A stretch of 62,837 nucleotides of DNA from Streptomyces sp. sk2.1 (GTDB lineage: Bacteria; Actinomycetota; Actinomycetes; Streptomycetales; Streptomycetaceae): positions 82,014 to 144,850 of the forward strand of contig NZ_RDBO01000033.1 of assembly GCF_008120935.1 (NCBI RefSeq), read 5' to 3'. The stretch's first letter is position 1; every line of letters begins with the position of its first letter. Shown one piece after another: positions 1-7,918 of the stretch. A program made the translations under genes and the position numbers. Below the pieces are notes generated by a model, which saw only the letters and a program-made list of their open reading frames with translations, did not search any database and had not been told where the DNA came from.

Positions 1-1300
1 GCCCGACGACGGCGGCCTCGGCGACGGCGGGGTGGGTGTAGAGGGCGTCCTCGACCTGCCGGGAGGCGACGAGGACGCCACCGGAGTTGATGACGTCCTT
101 CACCCGGTCGACGACGGTGAAGTAGCCCTGTGCGTCGCGCACCGCGAGGTCGCCGGAGTGGAACCAGCCGTCGCGGAACGTCTCCGCGCTCTCCTCGGGC
201 TTGTCCCAGTAGCCCTCGCACAGCTGGGGCGAGCGGTAGACCACCTCGCCGGCCGTGCCGTCGGGGACCTCCTTGCCGTTCTCGTCGACGACCTTGGCCT
301 CCACGAAGAGGACGGGCCTGCCGCAGGAGTCCATCCGGCCCTCGTGCTCGTCCGGTCCGAGGACGGTGGCGAGCGGGCCGATCTCGCTCTGCCCGAAGCA
401 GTTGTAGAAGGCGAGTCCGGGCAGTCGTTCGCGGAGCCGTTCCAGGACGGGCACGGGCATGATCGACGCGCCGTAGTACGCCTTGCGCAGGCCGCCGAGA
501 TCGCGGGTGGCGAAGCCGGGGTGCCGGGAGACACCGATCCAGACGGTCGGCGGGGCGAAGACGCTGTCGGCCCGCCCCGTCTCGACGAGGTCGAGGATCC
601 GGTCCACGTCGGGCGCGTCCAGGATGGTGTTCTGCGCGCCGACCGCGAGGTAGGGCATCAGGAACACGTGCATCTGCGCGGAGTGGTAGAGCGGCAGGGC
701 GTGGACGGGCCGGTCGGTGGCGCGCAGGTCGAGCGCCGTGATCGCGCTGACGTACTCGTGCACGAGGGCGCCGTGGGTCATCATCGCGCCCTTGGGCAGG
801 GCGGTGGTGCCCGAGGTGTAGAGCAGCTGGACGAGGTCTCCCGCGGCCGGTTCGCGTTCGGGGACGAAGGGGCGCGGAGTGGCGGTGGCGTCGAGGAGGG
901 AGTCGGGCGCGTCGCGCAGCGGGCGCACGGGGAACCCGGCGGGGACCCGGTCGGCGAGGTCGGGGTCGGTGAGGACGAGGGCGCTGCCCGACTGGCCCAG
1001 GATGTACGCGAGGTCGTCGCCGGTGAGGTTCTGGTTGACCGGTACGTGGACCAGGCCCGCGCGGGCGCAGGCGAGGTAGCCGATCAGGTAGGCGTCGGAG
1101 TTGTGCGCGTAGGAGGCGACCCGGTCGCCGGGGCGCAGCCCGTGGTCACCGGTGAGGACGGCCGCCGCGGTGCTGACGGCCGTGTCCAGCTCCGCGTAGC
1201 TCCACGACCTGTCCGCGTACCGCACGGCGGTGCGCTCGGGGGTGCGCCGGGCGCTGCGGGCCACGACTCCGTCGACTGTGCTGCTCCGTACACCTGTCAT
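1..1300 (-). CDS. Acyl-CoA synthetase, AMP-binding (3' end outside window)
   Basis: Class I adenylate-forming enzyme that would activate a carboxylic (fatty) acid to its acyl-CoA in the cytoplasm. Reading the minus strand from ATG at 1300 gives about 433 residues before the window edge. The AMP-binding P-loop YTSGTTALPKG lies near residue 170, a later motif reads NCFGQSEIGP, and the hinge-side motif YFTVVDRVKDVINSGG is followed by the start of the C-terminal lid, which runs off the window. The upstream gene on the plus strand is a secreted acylase transcribed away from it. The family is certain; chain length and substrate cannot be read from sequence. Usual length is about 500-550 aa, so roughly 80-100 residues are missing only because the window stops. 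Confidence 0.9.
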   Translation of the reverse strand, partial: MTGVRSSTVDGVVARSARRTPERTAVRYADRSWSYAELDTAVSTAAAVLTGDHGLRPGDRVASYAHNSDAYLIGYLACARAGLVHVPVNQNLTGDDLAYILGQSGSALVLTDPDLADRVPAGFPVRPLRDAPDSLLDATATPRPFVPEREPAAGDLVQLLYTSGTTALPKGAMMTHGALVHEYVSAITALDLRATDRPVHALPLYHSAQMHVFLMPYLAVGAQNTILDAPDVDRILDLVETGRADSVFAPPTVWIGVSRHPGFATRDLGGLRKAYYGASIMPVPVLERLRERLPGLAFYNCFGQSEIGPLATVLGPDEHEGRMDSCGRPVLFVEAKVVDENGKEVPDGTAGEVVYRSPQLCEGYWDKPEESAETFRDGWFHSGDLAVRDAQGYFTVVDRVKDVINSGGVLVASRQVEDALYTHPAVAEAAVVG

Positions 1301-1450
1301 GGCGTGATCCTGGGCGGCCGGAACCCGGTGGTCAAGGGTCCGGGCGCCGGTGCGGATGTTGACAGGGGTGCGGGGGTGCTGGCTGAGTGACGCGTGGCGG
1401 CTCGAAACCTCGGGCAACCGCCTTTCGCACCCGCACAGTTGGGAGGACCG

Positions 1451-3871
1451 TTGCCGCTCCGCAACCGTCTGAGACTCCTCGCGATATCCGGCCTCGCGCT
1501 GTTCACCGTTTCGGCCTCGCTGCCCCCGGCGGCGGCCGACGGCCCGCACCGTTCCCACCACCCGTCGGGCGGCGGACTGTCCGCCACGATCCGCTACACC
1601 GAGTACGGCATCCCGCACATCGTGGCGAAGGACTACGCGAACCTGGGCTTCGGCAACGGCTGGGCCCAGGCCGCCGACCAGGTGTGCACGCTCGCCGACG
1701 GCTTCGTGACCCTGCGCGGCGAGCGGTCGCGGTACTTCGGCCCGGACGCGGCCCCGGACGGTTCGCTTTCCTCCGCGGCGAAGAACCTCTCCAGCGACCT
1801 CTACTTCCGCGGGGTCCGCGCGAGCCGCACCGTGGAGAAGCTGCTGAGGACGCCCGCTCCGGCGGGGCAGAGCCGGGAGGTCAGGGAACTGGAACGCGGC
1901 TGGGCGGCCGGTTACAACGCCTGGCTGGCGCAGAACCGGATCGACGACCCGGCCTGCCGGGGCGCCGACTGGGTGCGCCCGGTGACGGCCATGGACGTCG
2001 TGATGCGCGGCTACGCGCTCTCGGTGCTCGGCGGTCAGGGGCGCACCGTCGACGGGATCACGGCCGCCGGGCCGCACGCGGGCGATGCCCGGCCGTCCGG
2101 TACCTCCTCGCCCGGCGACGCGGCGGACGCGGCCCGGCGGCTGCTGTCGACGCAGAACGCGGACATGGGCTCCAACGCGGTCGCGTTCGGCGGCGGCACG
2201 ACGGCCAACGGGCGGGGCCTGCTGCTGGGCAATCCGCACTACCCCTGGCAGGGCGGCCGGCGGTTCTGGCAGTCGCAGCAGACGATTCCCGGTGAGCTGA
2301 ACGTGGCGGGCGGTTCGCTGCTGGGCGCGCCGACCGTGTCGATCGGGTACAACGCGCACATCGCGTGGAGCCACACCGTCGCCACCGGGGTGCCTCTCAA
2401 CCTCCACCAGCTCGCCCTCGATCCGGCCGATCCGACCGTGTACCTGGTGGACGGCCGGCCCGAGCGGATGACGAAGCGCACGGTGTCGGTGGCGGTGCGG
2501 GGCGGTGGCACGGTGACCCGCACCCAGTGGTGGACCCGGTACGGGCCGGTCGTCACCTCGTTCGGTGCCGGGCTGCCGCTGCCGTGGACGGCGACGACCG
2601 CGTACGCGCTCAACGACCCGAACGCCGTGAACCTGCGGTTCTCGGACGCGGGCCTGGGCTTCAGCAGGGCGCGCAGCACGGCGGACGTCCGGGCCGCGCT
2701 GCACCGCGTCCAGGGGCTGCCGTGGGTGAACACCGTCGCGGCCGACTCCGCCGGACACTCCTTCTTCTCGCAGTCGCAGGTGCTGCCGCGGATCACGGAC
2801 GAGCTCGCGCAGCGGTGTTCCACCCCGCTGGGCAGGGCCACGTATCCGGCGTCCGGGCTCGCGGTGCTGGACGGTTCGCGCGGCGACTGCGCGCCGGGCT
2901 CGGACCCGGACGCCGTGCAGCCGGGCATCTTCGGGCCGGGCCGGATGCCCACCCTGGAGGACGCCCCGTACGTGGAGAACTCCAACGACAGCGCCTGGCT
3001 GACGAACGCGGACGCGCCGCTGACCGGCTACGAGCGGATCTTCGGTACGGTCGCCACGCCCCGTTCGATGCGGACCCGGGGCGCGGTCGAGGACGTGTCG
3101 GCGATGGCGGCGCGGGGCCGGCTGACCGTGGCCGATCTCCAGCGGCAGCAGTTCGCCAACCGGGCGCCGGCCGGTGACCGGGCCGCGGCGGACCTGGCGG
3201 ACGCCTGCGCGGCGCTGCCCGGCGGCCGGGCGACCGGCAGCGACGGCGAGGCGGTCGACGTGTCGGCGGCGTGCGGGGTGCTGCGGCACTGGGACCGGAG
3301 GACGGACACCACCAGCCGGGGCGCGCTGCTCTTCGACCGGTTGTGGCGCAGGGTGGCGGGCACGGTGCCGGCGGCCGAGCTGTGGAAGGTGCCCTTCTCC
3401 CCCGCCGACCCGGTCGCCACCCCGAACACACTGAACACCTCGGCGCCCGGCGTCACCCGGGCGCTCGCCGACGCGGTGGCCGAGCTCCGGGCGGCCGGTG
3501 CCTCGCTGGACGCGCCGCTGGGCCGGCACCAGTGGGTCGAGCGCAACGGCCGGCGCATCCCGGTCGGCGGCGGCACGGAGTCGCTCGGCGTCTGGAACAA
3601 GACCGAGCCGGAGTGGGACGCGGCGTCCGGCTCCTACCGGGAGGTGTCGGCCGGCTCCAGCTACATCCAGGCGGTCGGCTGGGACGGGAGCCGGTGCCCG
3701 GTGGCGCGCACCCTGCTCACGTACTCCCAGTCCTCCGACCCGGGCTCGGCGCACTACAGCGACCAGACCGAGCTGTACTCGGGCGAGCGCTGGGTGACGT
3801 CCCGGTTCTGCGAGAAGGACATCATGCGTTCGCCCGCGCTGCGGGTGGTGCGGGTCCACGAGCGCCGGTAG
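1451..3871 (+). CDS. Secreted penicillin-acylase-family amidohydrolase (Ntn hydrolase)
   Basis: Predicted secreted acylase cleaving amide-linked acyl groups, of the family that includes penicillin G acylase, aculeacin A acylase and acyl-homoserine lactone acylases. The open frame extends upstream, but a TTG at 1451 preceded by GGGAGG at 1441-1446 places an Arg-containing n-region and a hydrophobic signal peptide (LLAISGLALFTVSASL) exactly at the N-terminus, so I chose it (806 aa). The alpha chain starts after the signal. The nucleophile of the beta chain is the Ser in MGSNAVAFGG, about residue 241, followed by the family's GNPHYPW segment. Family members are made as a precursor and self-cleave before this Ser. 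Substrate (antibiotic, lipopeptide or quorum signal) cannot be inferred. It is a lone gene between a divergent ligase and a convergent antiporter. Confidence 0.88.
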   Translation: MPLRNRLRLLAISGLALFTVSASLPPAAADGPHRSHHPSGGGLSATIRYTEYGIPHIVAKDYANLGFGNGWAQAADQVCTLADGFVTLRGERSRYFGPDAAPDGSLSSAAKNLSSDLYFRGVRASRTVEKLLRTPAPAGQSREVRELERGWAAGYNAWLAQNRIDDPACRGADWVRPVTAMDVVMRGYALSVLGGQGRTVDGITAAGPHAGDARPSGTSSPGDAADAARRLLSTQNADMGSNAVAFGGGTTANGRGLLLGNPHYPWQGGRRFWQSQQTIPGELNVAGGSLLGAPTVSIGYNAHIAWSHTVATGVPLNLHQLALDPADPTVYLVDGRPERMTKRTVSVAVRGGGTVTRTQWWTRYGPVVTSFGAGLPLPWTATTAYALNDPNAVNLRFSDAGLGFSRARSTADVRAALHRVQGLPWVNTVAADSAGHSFFSQSQVLPRITDELAQRCSTPLGRATYPASGLAVLDGSRGDCAPGSDPDAVQPGIFGPGRMPTLEDAPYVENSNDSAWLTNADAPLTGYERIFGTVATPRSMRTRGAVEDVSAMAARGRLTVADLQRQQFANRAPAGDRAAADLADACAALPGGRATGSDGEAVDVSAACGVLRHWDRRTDTTSRGALLFDRLWRRVAGTVPAAELWKVPFSPADPVATPNTLNTSAPGVTRALADAVAELRAAGASLDAPLGRHQWVERNGRRIPVGGGTESLGVWNKTEPEWDAASGSYREVSAGSSYIQAVGWDGSRCPVARTLLTYSQSSDPGSAHYSDQTELYSGERWVTSRFCEKDIMRSPALRVVRVHERR

Positions 3872-3895
3872 TCCCTCGCGGCGCGATCGGCCCCC

Positions 3896-3914
3896 GGCCG
3901 CCCTCGGGGCGGTC
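3896..3914. terminator. Short GC hairpin between convergent genes
   Basis: CCGCCC at 3898-3903 pairs with GGGCGG at 3907-3912 around a 3-nt loop. It sits between the acylase stop and the antiporter stop and could serve both genes. The stem is only 6 bp with no T-run, so support is modest. Confidence 0.35.
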
Positions 3915-5028
3915 AGGGGCTGATCGCGAGGAAGACGAACGCGACGAAGACCGACAGGTGGACGCCGCCCTGGAGCAGGGTGGCCCGTCCGGGTACGACG
4001 GTCAGCGCGCCGACGAGCATGGTGAGCGCGAGCAGCACCATGTGGGTGGCGCCGAGGCCGAGGTGGAGCGGCCCGTCGAGCCAGATCGAGGCGAGGGCGA
4101 TGGCCGGGATGGTCAGGCCGATGCTGGCCATCGCCGAGCCGAGGGCGAGGTTGAGGCTGGTCTGGACGCGTTCGCGGCGGGCCGCCCGGACCGCCGCCAG
4201 GGTCTCCGGCAGCAGCACCAGCAGGGCGATGACGACGCCGACCACGGCCTGGGGCATCCCGGCCGCCTCCACCCCGGCCTCGATGGCCGGTGAGACGGAC
4301 TTGGCGTCCCCGACGACCGCGACGAGCGCGACCAGCAGCATCGTCAGGCTCAGGGCGGTGGCGCCCCGGCCCGGCAGCGGTGCGTGCTGTTCGTCCTCCT
4401 TGAGCGTGCCCTCCTGGGTGAGCGGGAGGAAGTACTCGCGGTGGCGCACCGTCTGCACGGCGACGAACAGCCCGTACAGGAAGAGCGAGGCGACGGCGGC
4501 GAAGGCCAGCTGGGCGGTGGAGAACTCGGGGCCGGGTTTGCCGATGGTGAAGGTCGGCAGGACCAGGCTGAGGGTGGCGAGCGTGGCGACGGTCGCGAGG
4601 GCGCCGCCGGAGCCCTCGGCGTTGAAGACGACGACGCGGGTGCGGACCGCCCCCACGAGCAGGGACAGTCCGACGATGCCGTTGCAGGTGATCATCACGG
4701 CGGCGAACACGGTGTCGCGCGCCAGCGCCGCCGCCTTGGGGCCGCCGCCCACCATCAGGGTGACGATCAGGGCCACTTCGATCACGGTCACGGCGACGGC
4801 CAGCACCAGGGAGCCGAACGGTTCGCCGACCCGGTGGGCGATCACCTCGGCGTGGTGCACCGCGGCGAGGACGGCGCCCGCGAGGCAGAGGACGACCACG
4901 CCGACGGCGAGCGGCGGGAGCTCCCGCCCCCAGCTGAACACCAGCGCGAGTGCGGCGACGAGCGGCACGACCACCGTCCACCGGGTCGCCAGGGACCGGA
5001 CCGTCGTGCGCGTGTTCATGGGCCACAC
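3913..5028 (-). CDS. chaA: ChaA-type Ca2+(Na+/K+)/H+ antiporter
   Basis: Integral membrane cation/proton exchanger of the CaCA superfamily, expected to extrude Ca2+ or monovalent cations. The protein (371 aa, or 368 aa if it begins at the internal ATG reading MNTRTTV) is almost entirely hydrophobic, with about 10-11 predicted membrane segments. The first alpha-repeat signature is GEPFGSLVLAVAVTVIEVAL near residues 67-86, with the conserved acidic residues of ChaA. The second repeat reads LLPETLAAVRAA plus NLALGSAMASIGLTIP. A charged cytoplasmic loop (LTQEGTLKEDEQHA) divides the halves. Length matches the family (about 360-370 aa). It stands alone, convergent with the acylase. The choice between MWPMN and MNTR starts is open because no strong ribosome site precedes either. 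Confidence 0.85.
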   Translation of the reverse strand: MWPMNTRTTVRSLATRWTVVVPLVAALALVFSWGRELPPLAVGVVVLCLAGAVLAAVHHAEVIAHRVGEPFGSLVLAVAVTVIEVALIVTLMVGGGPKAAALARDTVFAAVMITCNGIVGLSLLVGAVRTRVVVFNAEGSGGALATVATLATLSLVLPTFTIGKPGPEFSTAQLAFAAVASLFLYGLFVAVQTVRHREYFLPLTQEGTLKEDEQHAPLPGRGATALSLTMLLVALVAVVGDAKSVSPAIEAGVEAAGMPQAVVGVVIALLVLLPETLAAVRAARRERVQTSLNLALGSAMASIGLTIPAIALASIWLDGPLHLGLGATHMVLLALTMLVGALTVVPGRATLLQGGVHLSVFVAFVFLAISP

Positions 5029-5079
5029 GCTGCCAGAACCCGGCCCGGAGCGCGCGCCGGACGACGGCCGGACGGCGGT

Positions 5080-6630
5080 TCACAACGCCCTGGGGTGCCC
5101 CTCCCAGTACGGGTCGCGCAGCCTGCGCTTGTACAGCTTGCCGTTCGGGTCGCGGGGCATCTCCTCGGTGAAGTCGATGCTCCTGGGGCGTTTGTACCCG
5201 GCGAGCCGGTCCTCGCAGTGGCGCAGGATCGCGGCGGCGAGTTCCTCGCCGGCCTCGTGTCCGGCGGCGGGTTCGACGACCGCCTTGACCTCCTCGCCCC
5301 AGTCGGGGTGCGGGATGCCGAAGACGGCGGCGTCGGCGACGGCGGGATGACCGAGGAGGGCGCCCTCGATCTCGGCCGGGTAGATGTTGACCCCGCCGGA
5401 GATGATCATGTCGATCTTGCGGTCGCGGAGGAAGAGGTAGCCGTCCTCGTCGAGGACGCCGAGGTCGCCGACGGTGAAGAAGTCGCCGACCCGGTTCTTC
5501 CGCGTCTTGCCCTCGTCCTTGTGGTAGCTGAAGCCGCCGGTGTTCATCTTCATGTAGACGGTGCCGAGCTCGCCCGGCGGCAGCCGGTTGCCGTCGTCGT
5601 CGAGGACGGCGAGTTCGCTGATCGGCCAGGCCCTGCCGACGGTGCCCGGTTTCTTCAGCCAGTCCTCGGCGGTGGCGAAGGCGCCGCCGCCCTCGCTGGC
5701 CGCGTAGTACTCCTCGACGCACCGTCCCCACCAGTCGATCATCGCCCGTTTGACGTGGTCGGGGCAGGGTGCGGCGCCGTGGACGGCGTGGCGCATGGAG
5801 GTGACGTCGTAGCGGCTTCGGACCTCGTCGGGGAGGGCGAGGAGGCGGTGGAACTGGGTGGGGACCATGTGGGTGTGGGTGCAGCGGTGGGTGTCGATGA
5901 GGCGCAGCATCTCCTCGGGGGTCCACCGGTCCATCAGGACCAGCGGGTGGCCGATGTGCAGGGACGCGCCCGCGAACTGGAGGACGGCCGTGTGGTAGAG
6001 CGGCGAGCAGACCAGGTGCGTGTTGCCGTCGAACGGCCGGATGCCGAAGATGCCGAGGAACCCTCCGAGGTGGCTCTCCTCGGGGAGCCTGCCGGACAGC
6101 GGGCGGCGGATGCCGCGCGGGCGACCGGTGGTGCCGGAGGTGTAGTTCATGACCCAGCCGAGGGTGCGTTCCTCCGGCGGTGTGCCGGGCCGGCCGTCGA
6201 GCAGTCCGGAGTAGGGGCAAAAGCCCTCGATGGTGCCGACGGCGTAGCGGTGGGTGGCGGGCAGGCCGGCCTCGTCGGCGGCCGCGGTCACGGCCGGGGC
6301 GAACCGTTCGTGGGCGATGAGCACCTTGGCGCCGGAGTCGGAGACGATCCAGGCGATCTCGGGGCCGACGAAGTGGTGGTTGACGGGGACGAGGTAGAAC
6401 CCGGCCTGCACGGCGGCGAGGTAGGCGGTGAAGAACTCGGCGCCGTTGGGCAGGACGACCGCGAAGGCGTCGCCGCGCTCCAGTCCGGCCGCGCGCAGTC
6501 CGTGGACCATGCGGTTGGCGGCGGTGTGCAGCCGGCCGGCCGTCCAGCTCTCGCCGTCGGGGGCGATCAGGACCGTGCGGTCGGGGTCGGCGGTGGCCTG
6601 GGCCCAGAAGCCGTTGGGCGGCGGGGTCAT
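5080..6630 (-). CDS. Acyl-CoA synthetase (AMP-binding ligase)
   Basis: Cytoplasmic adenylate-forming ligase of 516 aa, full length for the family. The ATP-binding loop is YTSGTTGRPRG, followed by YYAASEGGGAF (the usual Y-x-x-[ST]-E motif), the GDLGVLDEDGYLFLRDRKIDMIISGG hinge and a C-terminal catalytic lysine in PRDPNGKLYKRRLR. The overall look (PNGAEFFTAYLA, SPLYHTAVL) resembles ligases acting on bulky or sterol-like acids, but substrate is inference. Its ATG overlaps the stop of the preceding nitronate monooxygenase gene by 4 nt (ATGA, 6627-6630), so the two are translationally coupled. The partnership suggests a catabolic module for an unusual acid. Confidence 0.9.
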   Translation of the reverse strand: MTPPPNGFWAQATADPDRTVLIAPDGESWTAGRLHTAANRMVHGLRAAGLERGDAFAVVLPNGAEFFTAYLAAVQAGFYLVPVNHHFVGPEIAWIVSDSGAKVLIAHERFAPAVTAAADEAGLPATHRYAVGTIEGFCPYSGLLDGRPGTPPEERTLGWVMNYTSGTTGRPRGIRRPLSGRLPEESHLGGFLGIFGIRPFDGNTHLVCSPLYHTAVLQFAGASLHIGHPLVLMDRWTPEEMLRLIDTHRCTHTHMVPTQFHRLLALPDEVRSRYDVTSMRHAVHGAAPCPDHVKRAMIDWWGRCVEEYYAASEGGGAFATAEDWLKKPGTVGRAWPISELAVLDDDGNRLPPGELGTVYMKMNTGGFSYHKDEGKTRKNRVGDFFTVGDLGVLDEDGYLFLRDRKIDMIISGGVNIYPAEIEGALLGHPAVADAAVFGIPHPDWGEEVKAVVEPAAGHEAGEELAAAILRHCEDRLAGYKRPRSIDFTEEMPRDPNGKLYKRRLRDPYWEGHPRAL

Positions 6631-7736
6631 GAGGTGCTCCGTCCGGCGATGCGGTTGATCCGGTCCACGGCACGTTCGAAGCCGCTGGTCAGGTCGTCGA
6701 AGACGGCCCGCACGCTGCGTTCGCTGTTCATCCGGCCGACGATCTGTCCGACGGGGGTGCCGAGCAGTGCGCCGGTCTCGTACTTCTGGATGCGGGAGAC
6801 GGCCTCGGCGACCAGCAGTCCCTGGAGCGGCATGGGCAGCGGCCCGGGGCCCGCCGGGTCGTCCCAGGCGTCGGTCCAGGCGGTACGGAGCTGGCGGGCC
6901 GGTTTGCCGGTGAGGGCGCGGGAGCGGACGGTGTCGCCGGAGCCGGCGGCGAGGAGCTTGCGGGTCAGCGCGCGGGAGTGGAGGTCGGCCTCCTCGGTGG
7001 TCAGCCAGAGGGAGCCGAGCCAGACGCCCTGGGCGCCGAGGGCGAGTCCGGCGGCGATCTGCTCGCCGCTGCCGATGCCGCCGGCGGCCAGCACGGGCAG
7101 CGGTCCGACGGCGTCGACCACGTCGGGCACCAGGACCATGGAGGCGATCTCGCCGGTGTGGCCGCCCGCCTCGTACCCCTGGGCGACGACGATGTCGATG
7201 CCCGCGTCGGCGTGGTGGCGGGCGTGCTTGGCGCTTCCGGCGAGGGCGGCGACGAGCACGCCCCGGTCGTGGGCGCGCCGGACGACGTCGGGGGGCGGGG
7301 AGCCGAGGGCGTTGGCGAGGAGCTTGATGGGGTAGTCGAAGGCGACGTCGAGCTGGTTGCGGGCGACCTCCTCCATCCAGCCGGTGATGCGCCAGCCGGA
7401 CGCCTCGCCCTCGTCGAGTTCCGGGACGCCGTGCTCGGCCAGGGTGTCCCGGACGAACTTCCGGTGCCCGGCCGGGATCATCGCCTCGACGTCGGCCTCG
7501 GTGACCCCTTCCACCTTCCTGGCGGGCATGACGACGTCGAGGCCGTACGGCTTGCCGTCGGTGTGCTCCTGCATCCAGTCGAGGTCGCGCGCGAGGTCGT
7601 CGGGGGCGGTGTAGCGGACCGCGCCGAGCACGCCGAACCCTCCGGCCCGGGTGATGGCCGCGGCCACCGCGGGGAACGGCGTGAAGCCGAAGATGGCGTG
7701 CTCGACTCCCAGTTTCTTGCTCAGCTCCGTCTCCAT
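6627..7736 (-). CDS. Nitronate monooxygenase / 2-nitropropane dioxygenase family flavoprotein
   Basis: FMN-dependent TIM-barrel enzyme, 369 aa. It would oxidise nitronates, or act as an enoyl-reductase-like flavoprotein. Family marks are FTPFPAVAAAITRAGGFGVLG at the N-terminus, VVAQGYEAGGHTGEIASMVLVP around residues 184-205 (the catalytic His is in GGHTG) and the phosphate-binding PVLAAGGIGSGEQIAAGLALGAQGVWLGS strand near 215-243. It is the first gene of a two-gene operon with the acyl-CoA ligase at 5080-6630 (4-nt overlap). A 17-bp inverted repeat at 7780-7796 lies about 45 nt upstream and may be its operator. Many actinobacterial acid-degradation operons carry this family, and true nitronate activity is not assured. 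Confidence 0.85.
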   Translation of the reverse strand: METELSKKLGVEHAIFGFTPFPAVAAAITRAGGFGVLGAVRYTAPDDLARDLDWMQEHTDGKPYGLDVVMPARKVEGVTEADVEAMIPAGHRKFVRDTLAEHGVPELDEGEASGWRITGWMEEVARNQLDVAFDYPIKLLANALGSPPPDVVRRAHDRGVLVAALAGSAKHARHHADAGIDIVVAQGYEAGGHTGEIASMVLVPDVVDAVGPLPVLAAGGIGSGEQIAAGLALGAQGVWLGSLWLTTEEADLHSRALTRKLLAAGSGDTVRSRALTGKPARQLRTAWTDAWDDPAGPGPLPMPLQGLLVAEAVSRIQKYETGALLGTPVGQIVGRMNSERSVRAVFDDLTSGFERAVDRINRIAGRSTS

Positions 7737-7779
7737 GGGGCGCAGGATGCCGCAGTCCGCCGACCGAGGGAAGAGAGTT

Positions 7780-7796
7780 TCTGATACTTCGTCAGA
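7780..7796. promoter_or_regulatory. Inverted repeat upstream of the nitronate monooxygenase operon
   Basis: TCTGA-TACTTCG-TCAGA, a 5-bp dyad with a 7-bp spacer, centred 52 nt before the ATG at 7736. On the minus strand it reads TCTGACGAAGTATCAGA. Size and position suit a TetR- or GntR-type operator. No cognate regulator is encoded next to it. Confidence 0.4.
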
Positions 7797-7857
7797 TTCT
7801 TTGTGGCGCAGGGGGCCTCCGTGACGGCCGGGGCGGCAGTACTCTCTGCGTCGGCAG

Positions 7858-7896
7858 GAAGTTTCACTTCCGGAAGAGAGTTCGAAAGTTACTTTC
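7858..7896. promoter_or_regulatory. Two tandem AT-richer dyads before the Tat-exported hydrolase gene
   Basis: GAAGTTTCACTTC (7858-7870) and GAAAGTTACTTTC (7884-7896) are imperfect palindromes with the same outline, GAA-AGT...ACT-TTC, centred 26 bp apart and 20-60 nt before the start codon. Their low GC stands out sharply from the surroundings. The GAAA/TTTC arms resemble operators of the RpiR/MurR sugar-phosphate regulators, which is an inference only. Confidence 0.5.
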
Positions 7897-7918
7897 AGGC
7901 GGTAGGAAGGGGTTCCGG

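Noticed and set aside
32..1390. A 452-codon plus-strand frame at the left edge
   Set aside because: It is the antisense shadow of the acyl-CoA synthetase, whose minus-strand translation has all AMP-binding motifs.
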